Positions 35,319 through 40,038 of a stretch of DNA of 40,038 bases are shown here, in pieces. A program made the position numbers and the translations under genes. The notes below the pieces were generated by a model. The model did not search any database, was not told where the DNA came from, and saw nothing but the letters and a program-made list of their open reading frames with translations. This DNA comes from a bacterium. GTDB taxonomy: Bacteria; Desulfobacterota; Binatia; UBA1149; CAITLU01. The stretch covers positions 1-40,038 of the forward strand of contig PIVZ01000003.1 in the NCBI GenBank assembly GCA_003354045.1, given 5' to 3'. Position 1 is the first letter of the stretch. Every line of letters begins with the position of its first letter.

Positions 35319-35654
35319 CTAGGCATCGGGAATCCCCTTCGGTTGATGCTTCCTGTGGCACTCGCGGAGCTGATCCAGTGCTTCCTGTGGTGAGCGCACT
35401 ACATGGAAGCAGCAGCCCACTGATTCGACCTCAGCGGCCACTTTGGACTGTGCTTCAGTCAAGACCGCGTGCGAGACGCCGCCCTTTGGCCCAGGAGCCG
35501 CTTTAACTTCAACTAGGTGGTGCAGCCCTGATTTTGAGACGATGGCGTCACAGGGCATTTTGCAGGGCGTGAGCGCATATCCGGCTTTTCGGATGGCCTC
35601 GAAAATCAGGGGCTCGTTGAGGTCGCGCTTGGCTGCCCAGCGGTTGATACTCAC
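35319..35654 (-). CDS. putative PDDEXK/VRR-NUC-like small nuclease
   Basis: RDLNEPLIFEAIRKAGYALTPCKMPCDAIVSKSGLHHLVEVKAAPG...LTEAQSKVAAE. Confidence 0.55.
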   Translation of the reverse strand: MSINRWAAKRDLNEPLIFEAIRKAGYALTPCKMPCDAIVSKSGLHHLVEVKAAPGPKGGVSHAVLTEAQSKVAAEVESVGCCFHVVRSPQEALDQLRECHRKHQPKGIPDA

Positions 35655-35821
35655 AGCACCTTCAGCAGATCGTTCTTCACGACCTCATACGACAGGCCCA
35701 TCCGCCTCGCAATCTGGTCCCTGCTTAGACCCTCACCGTACAGAATCTGGATTCGCTCGGCCCGGCCGTTCTCCTTCAGGATCACGACTGCAGAGCGTTC
35801 GAAGCTCCGGAAGGCAGCCAA
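35651..35821 (-). CDS. small HTH protein
   Basis: TTG 35821 or GTG 35785; ERIQILYGEGLSRDQIARRMGLSYEVVKNDLLKVL*, GTGA overlap with 35654 gene; below ORF-track length cutoff. Confidence 0.55.
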   Translation of the reverse strand: MAAFRSFERSAVVILKENGRAERIQILYGEGLSRDQIARRMGLSYEVVKNDLLKVL

Positions 35822-35896
35822 GAGGGCCGATACGTCAGTTTCGGCCTGGGTACGGGACGTGCTGCTGAATCACCCGGATGTGGGCTAGGATGTAAA

Positions 35897-35965
35897 TGGA
35901 GCGCCAGAGAGTCGAACCCTGCGGGCGTGGCTGTAAGAACCTGCACCGGCAAACCTGCGCGCCCC
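35897..35965 (-). other. tRNA-like element (7-bp acceptor, canonical T-arm, degenerate D and anticodon arms)
   Basis: GGGGCGC...CAGGGTTCGACTCTCTG-GCGCTCC-A; length only 69 nt. Confidence 0.35.
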
Positions 35966-35983
35966 TGAGAGTGTGGCCCTAGA

Positions 35984-36030
35984 CGGCCTCCCAACCCAGA
36001 ACGTTGCAAGCGGCTGAGGTTGGGAGGCCG
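35984..36030. other. 13-bp perfect-stem hairpin
   Basis: cGGCCTCCCAACC (35984-35996) / GGTTGGGAGGCCg (36018-36030). Confidence 0.85.
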
Positions 36031-36116
36031 GATTTCTGTTGTACGCGCCTGCCGAGGCGTATCCAACGGTTTTCTGACTCGGCAGCGTTGACAGGCGCGG
36101 TCGGTGGTGTTTCGCT

Positions 36117-36647
36117 TCATGCAATCCCCGCAACCACGCCTTGCCACTCCGCGCGCCGCGGGTCGATCTCGCGGTTCGCCTCGGCCCACGCGAGCTTCTC
36201 CTCAGCCTCGAGGAGTGCCACGCGATCACCGTGACAGATCGGCTGATGATCGCAGTGCCTGCCCTCAATCCAGACGCCCTCGACATCGCAAAATGTCACA
36301 CCGCGGACAGCCAACTTGCGCCAAACGCGCATTTCACGGGCGTGCAGCGGCCCGAAACGGATCATGCCGCGACCATCGCCGAGCAGTGGCGGACCGTCTT
36401 GGCGGGCTTTGAGGCGGTCACTGCGGGACTCGCGCAGATGCTTCAGGATCTCGGCCAGCGGTGGATAGGTCCGAGCCTCACGAACGTGGATCAGTCGCTG
36501 GACCGCTTCTCCCAGGTCGCGCGGATCCGCGTCGATTCGCTTCAACTGGTCGGCGTAGAGCGTGAGTTGCTTCTCATCTACGCCGCCGCTCGGAAAGGCT
36601 ACGGACAGCAGCGTGAGCAATGACGCGATCGTCGGCGGTTGATTCAT
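36117..36647 (-). CDS. putative replisome organiser/helicase loader-like protein
   Basis: LYADQLKRIDADPRDLGEAVQRLIHVREARTYPPLAEILKHL resembles phage G39P-like loaders; next to O-like gene. Confidence 0.5.
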   Translation of the reverse strand: MNQPPTIASLLTLLSVAFPSGGVDEKQLTLYADQLKRIDADPRDLGEAVQRLIHVREARTYPPLAEILKHLRESRSDRLKARQDGPPLLGDGRGMIRFGPLHAREMRVWRKLAVRGVTFCDVEGVWIEGRHCDHQPICHGDRVALLEAEEKLAWAEANREIDPRRAEWQGVVAGIA

Positions 36648-37380
36648 TCTCGGTTTGCTCCTGTAGAAATTGCGACAACTTCTCGTCGCGGGCGTTGAGG
36701 CGTAGTTCGTCGAATGTCTGCGGGGTGTTCCCCGTGGAACACTTCAAGCCCTCGAACACCCACCCCTTGCGAATCGCCCGCTGGAATGTCGCATACCAAT
36801 CGGCCTTGGTCGTACCGCTGCCCTTGAACGACTCGTGGAACGATTCCCATGCGTAGCGAAGAGATGCCGGATCATGTGGGAAGCCACGGCCATCAGCCCA
36901 GACCACGATGGCTTCACGCTCTCCGACCGACAATTCCTCTGGGCAGGGAGATTCCTTTTTCTTAGGCCCTCTTGGTGCACGCACTCTTTGTTTCTTCTCT
37001 GCTTTTGCTTCTGTATATGCTTCTGCTTCTGGGGCAGACTTTCCGGGTGCGTTCTTTGAGTCGAATCCCTGTTTTTTCCGCAGGTTAGGGATTCTTATCG
37101 ACCAGTAGTCACCGCAACGTTCGGCTGATATCGGCGAGACTTCGGCGAGATGTTCGAGAGACTTCCGCGCGACATCGGCTCGATGTTTGCCGAACAGGCC
37201 ACCGAGTTCTCGGTCGTGCACACTGAAAACCCCGCCGGTATTTGGGGCAAAACGCTCCAGTGCGAGCATTAGGATACGCGAATAGGCAGCCATCATGTCA
37301 TTGTCGGCGTACATCGCGGCTGTCTTGGGGTGGTATCGGAGGGAGATGTGGAGTTTCGCGTGCGGCCTAGCTCTGGGCAT
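36574..37380 (-). CDS. phage replication initiation (O-like) protein
   Basis: N-terminal winged-helix-like region, charged linker, C-terminal WYATFQRAIRKGWV. Confidence 0.55.
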   Translation of the reverse strand: MPRARPHAKLHISLRYHPKTAAMYADNDMMAAYSRILMLALERFAPNTGGVFSVHDRELGGLFGKHRADVARKSLEHLAEVSPISAERCGDYWSIRIPNLRKKQGFDSKNAPGKSAPEAEAYTEAKAEKKQRVRAPRGPKKKESPCPEELSVGEREAIVVWADGRGFPHDPASLRYAWESFHESFKGSGTTKADWYATFQRAIRKGWVFEGLKCSTGNTPQTFDELRLNARDEKLSQFLQEQTENESTADDRVIAHAAVRSLSERRRR

Positions 37381-37711
37381 CGGCCGGCCAGATCAGGTGC
37401 TTGATGGCATTCTCTTTTGGCGGACCGGTACACACACCATCGTGCCTGAGAAGGCCCATGATACCGTCCGATATTGAGAACCACTCGCCACGGATGCGCT
37501 CATCGGCGAAGTGGCGGTGGATGGCTGATTCGAGCTCCCTGTGTGCCGATGCTCGTATGAAGCCAACTACGTTGAGTTTATTGTGGTTTCCGGTCTGCAT
37601 GGTCTGAACCCTGGAAGCCACGCCGCGCGGGCTGTTTGACACTCCTATTTTGACGGCATCATCACCTGCCGCCACGAAGTAGACAATCCCGCTATCGCTT
37701 TTCCGCATCAC
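37367..37711 (-). CDS. GIY-YIG / T5orf172-like nuclease domain protein
   Basis: GIVYFVAAGDDAVKIGVSNSPRGVASRVQTMQTGN..LNVVGFI....RELESAIHRHFADERIRGEWFSI. Confidence 0.75.
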   Translation of the reverse strand: MMRKSDSGIVYFVAAGDDAVKIGVSNSPRGVASRVQTMQTGNHNKLNVVGFIRASAHRELESAIHRHFADERIRGEWFSISDGIMGLLRHDGVCTGPPKENAIKHLIWPADAQS

Positions 37712-37730
37712 GCTCGCCCCTCAAATGCAA

Positions 37731-37785
37731 AGCGCGGCCCCAGGCTGATGCGCCGTGTCGGATGACCGACGCCCAGGGCCGCGCT
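37731..37785. other. nested inverted repeat / RNA hairpin
   Basis: AGCGCGGCCC (37731-37740) / GGGCCGCGCT (37776-37785), inner GTCGG-atga-CCGAC (37757-37770). Confidence 0.8.
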
Positions 37786-37829
37786 GAAGTATTCGTGAGA
37801 CTGACGCATCGCTAGGGATGATACCTCAC

Positions 37830-38312
37830 CTACGCCTCATCGAAAAGGTGAACGGCGGCGGGATTGATAACTCGGTGGTGCTTCGCATGGCACGCCCGGC
37901 AGAGCCACGTAACCGCGAGAGGTTTACCGTAATCGTCGTGGTGCCCCTCTACCTTGGGGTTCCCGCAACCGACGCATGGGGACTTTTCCAGCCAGCCGTT
38001 CTTTAAGGCCGTGGCAACGCGCTTGTGGGCTTTCCTCTTTTCCGGATTTCTTTGCCGCCATTTGCGGACACATTCATTCCTAGTCTCTCGATATTTGTCT
38101 GGGTGATTCTTCCGCCAACGCCGTGACGCATCCAGCGCCCCTTCGGGTTTTGTCGCTCGCCACTTCCTGTTGTTTTCGCGGTTGAGTTCACGGGCGCGTT
38201 CCGGATTTCTTTGCTTCCAATCCATATTATCGCCGTTCATAAATCTCACCAGCCCGCAGGATTCGCACCTGCCGTGTTGCGCGGTCGATTTTCGAAACAG
38301 GCTCCCGCGCAA
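37830..38312 (-). CDS. HNH endonuclease-like protein (same family as 34348-34788)
   Basis: CVGCGNPKVEGHHDDYGKPLAVTWLCRACHAKHH. Confidence 0.75.
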   Translation of the reverse strand: MRGSLFRKSTAQHGRCESCGLVRFMNGDNMDWKQRNPERARELNRENNRKWRATKPEGALDASRRWRKNHPDKYRETRNECVRKWRQRNPEKRKAHKRVATALKNGWLEKSPCVGCGNPKVEGHHDDYGKPLAVTWLCRACHAKHHRVINPAAVHLFDEA

Positions 38313-38364
38313 AGATTCCCGTCACCCTCGTCGCGTTGACGAGCCGGGGCTGGTTCACCGCCAT
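38227..38364 (-). CDS. small basic hypothetical protein overlapping HNH 5' end
   Basis: MAVNQPRLVNATRVTGIFAREPVSKIDRATRQVRILRAGEIYERR*; ATG 38364 overlaps upstream gene end. Confidence 0.4.
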   Translation of the reverse strand: MAVNQPRLVNATRVTGIFAREPVSKIDRATRQVRILRAGEIYERR

Positions 38365-38552
38365 CTCCACCACCACCAACCCCGCCGCTTCCGGACCGGC
38401 GGATCCAGCACTATCCCCATCATCTCCAGACCCGAGAGGATTTCCACCCGCCTGAACTTCTCGCCGGGCTTGGGCGAGCGGTAGGGCTTGTGCGCGAGGG
38501 CGGATTCGAGCTTCTCGGCAAGGTCGGGGTCGTCTAGGCGGATGTCGGTCAC
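38355..38552 (-). CDS. hypothetical protein
   Basis: 65 aa, start overlaps XRE gene stop (ATGA). Confidence 0.5.
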   Translation of the reverse strand: MTDIRLDDPDLAEKLESALAHKPYRSPKPGEKFRRVEILSGLEMMGIVLDPPVRKRRGWWWWRWR

Positions 38553-38773
38553 GTCCCCGGCCTCTCCCAGTTCACCACGTCAAGCGGCGAAATCTTCAGC
38601 CTTTTCAACTGCTTGGGGTACGTCTTCCACAGCTTTGACACAAATCGGGAGCCCGCCGGAGCGACGCCGGTTTCGATCTGGCAGATGCGACTCGGAGCAA
38701 ACCCGAGGTCATCGGCCATGCCCTTCTGCGAGATACCGAGGTGGGTGCGGAGAGCCAGTACGGGATTTTCCAT
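38549..38773 (-). CDS. XRE/Cro-CI-family HTH regulator
   Basis: MENPVLALRTHLGISQKGMADDLGFAPSRICQIETGVAPAGSRFV; divergent to 38891 operon. Confidence 0.8.
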   Translation of the reverse strand: MENPVLALRTHLGISQKGMADDLGFAPSRICQIETGVAPAGSRFVSKLWKTYPKQLKRLKISPLDVVNWERPGT

Positions 38774-38827
38774 ATGGCGTGTGTAGCAGCGCACTCAGCC
38801 CCGTGCAACGAAACTTTTTCAGAAAAG

Positions 38828-38844
38828 GCTCAATTAAATTGAGC
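38828..38844. promoter_or_regulatory. candidate operator palindrome GCTCAATT-A-AATTGAGC
   Basis: Perfect 8-bp arms in the divergent intergenic region between XRE gene and rightward operon. Confidence 0.65.
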
Positions 38845-38890
38845 GGAGGCCGATTAGGTCTGCTAAACGTCCGTCAACCGAGGAGATGAA

Positions 38891-39388
38891 ATGCCCAACC
38901 CGATCTGCCCCAATTGCTTCAGCCGATTCCACCGCAACGGATGCCCGAACGACGACGAGCCGGACATCTGCCACGAGCACGGCCTCGAGCTCGACGACTG
39001 CCCCGGCTGCGCGGCTCACGCGGCGATGGTGATCAAGACGGAGCCGCTGTTCATCACCGTCACGGACGACCACGATGCCTTCGTGGATTGGGTCGTCGAA
39101 GAATCGAGCGGCAACCCCGGCCGCGCGGCGGGCCTCTTCTGCGAGATCCAACAGAACCCCTACCTCGTGATCCGAGAGTGGCGCATGTCTGGCGGCCCGC
39201 CTTACAGCAATGAGGTTGGCACGCTCGTCCTGCACTGCTGCCGCCGCTGCGATGCGCTCGACCGCGAAGAGTGGCGCTGCGGCGAGAAGGCCGAGATCAA
39301 GGCGAGCGTCGTCTACACGAACGGACCGCTCTGTTACGACTGCGCTGCGGACGAGGCGTATTGTTACGCGCTGGCGGTGGTGGCCTGA
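38891..39388 (+). CDS. Cys-rich hypothetical protein
   Basis: 165 aa with CPNC, CPGC, CCRRC, CYDC motifs; GAGGAGATGAA upstream. Confidence 0.65.
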   Translation: MPNPICPNCFSRFHRNGCPNDDEPDICHEHGLELDDCPGCAAHAAMVIKTEPLFITVTDDHDAFVDWVVEESSGNPGRAAGLFCEIQQNPYLVIREWRMSGGPPYSNEVGTLVLHCCRRCDALDREEWRCGEKAEIKASVVYTNGPLCYDCAADEAYCYALAVVA

Positions 39389-39480
39389 TGCGCGAATCGA
39401 TAGTCGACGCACTCGTGGCCATCGCCATCATCTTGACGTTCGTGATATTCGGGCTGTTCTACATCGGGAGGATTCAATGA
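39388..39480 (+). CDS. 30-aa single-TM microprotein
   Basis: MRESIVDALVAIAIILTFVIFGLFYIGRIQ*; TGATG and ATGA overlaps with both neighbours. Confidence 0.5.
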   Translation: MRESIVDALVAIAIILTFVIFGLFYIGRIQ

Positions 39481-40038
39481 CCGAGCGGTTGTTCAAGGTT
39501 CTGCGCGAGGACGGCATATCTCCGTATGCGGACTACAAGTGGCCGCCGCTGAATGAGTGGCTGAAGGCCGAAGGCGATCTCGTCATGTGCGCCAACGGCA
39601 TTCATCTATGCCGCGAGCAGGACTTGCTCGATTGGCTCAATGCCGAAATCTACGAGGCCGAAGCACGCGGCGAGCGCATCGACGGGGATGACAAGATCGT
39701 TGTCCGCGAGGCGCGGCTGATTCGACGCTTCGAAACGTGGAACGACAAGACGGCAAGGCTGTTCGCTGCGGACTGTGCGGAGCGGGTGCTGCCGAATTTC
39801 GAAGTCCATTTTCCAGACGATGCTCGCGTGCGGGATTGCATCGCGATGTCGCGAGCATTCGCGCGCGGTGAGGCCACTCGCGAGCAGGCGTACTCGGCGT
39901 CGGACTCGGCGGCGTACTCGGCGGCGCACTCGGCGGCGTACTCGGCGTACTCGGCGCGCTTGGCGGCGGACTTGGCGTCGGACTCGGCGGCGCGCTCGGC
40001 GCGCTTGGCGGCGTACTCGGCGGCGCACTCGGCGCGCT
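39477..40038 (+). CDS. Imm-5/DUF7666-like protein, N-terminal part (continues at 1..272 if circular)
   Basis: MTERLFKVLREDG...WLKAEGDLVMCANGIHLCREQDLLDWL...ARLFAADCAERVLPNFEVHFPDDARVRDCIAMSRAFARGEATREQA then Ala-rich repeats. Confidence 0.75.
   Translation, partial: MTERLFKVLREDGISPYADYKWPPLNEWLKAEGDLVMCANGIHLCREQDLLDWLNAEIYEAEARGERIDGDDKIVVREARLIRRFETWNDKTARLFAADCAERVLPNFEVHFPDDARVRDCIAMSRAFARGEATREQAYSASDSAAYSAAHSAAYSAYSARLAADLASDSAARSARLAAYSAAHSAR
39886..40038. repeat. Right copy of near-terminal direct repeat
   Basis: Final 99 nt (39940-40038) identical to 67-165; first ~38 nt identical to 1-38. Confidence 0.85.

Noticed and set aside
35782-36286. Minus-strand ORFs 35782-36189 and 35885-36286
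   Set aside because: Span the hairpins and tRNA-like element and overlap the loader gene in other frames; Arg/Ser-rich, probably spurious.

Overview
The window reads as an essentially complete, circularly permuted genome of a small (~40 kb) tailed phage with a podovirus-type late module. The minus strand, read right to left, carries: TerS, TerL (interrupted by a 323-aa intein with LAGLIDADG-type blocks), internal/GNAT genes, a Bbp21-like portal, a Bbp19-like protein, a scaffold-like protein, the major capsid, gp11/gp12-like tail tubular proteins, three internal virion proteins, a T7-fibre-N-terminus-like protein, a run of small exported proteins, and a lysis cassette (GH108 endolysin, TM proteins, overlapping spanin-like pair). 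The plus strand carries an early/accessory module (Imm-5/DUF7666-like protein with an Ala-rich repeat tail that spans the contig ends, PDDEXK exonuclease, Sak4-like ATPase, SGNH hydrolase). A leftward replication module (O-like and loader-like proteins) also lies on the minus strand. I found no RNA polymerase, DNA polymerase, integrase or reverse transcriptase. Most notable observations: (1) an island of about five Sec-signal-bearing, mostly Cys-rich proteins, including a diverged paralogue pair and one with a Myxococcota-type CGDG..CDDGN..DGDG motif; (2) the TerL intein, ending in Gly-Asn rather than His-Asn; (3) a heavy load of HNH/GIY-YIG genes, with one HNH visibly decayed and one bracketed by 13-bp direct repeats; (4) a near-identical palindromic operator upstream of two rightward operons; (5) a structured intergenic RNA region (13-bp hairpin, tRNA-like element, further hairpins) at 35.9-36.1 kb; (6) a probable frameshifted small gene at 26.5-26.7 kb. 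All calls come from reading the sequence and supplied ORFs; no searches were run.
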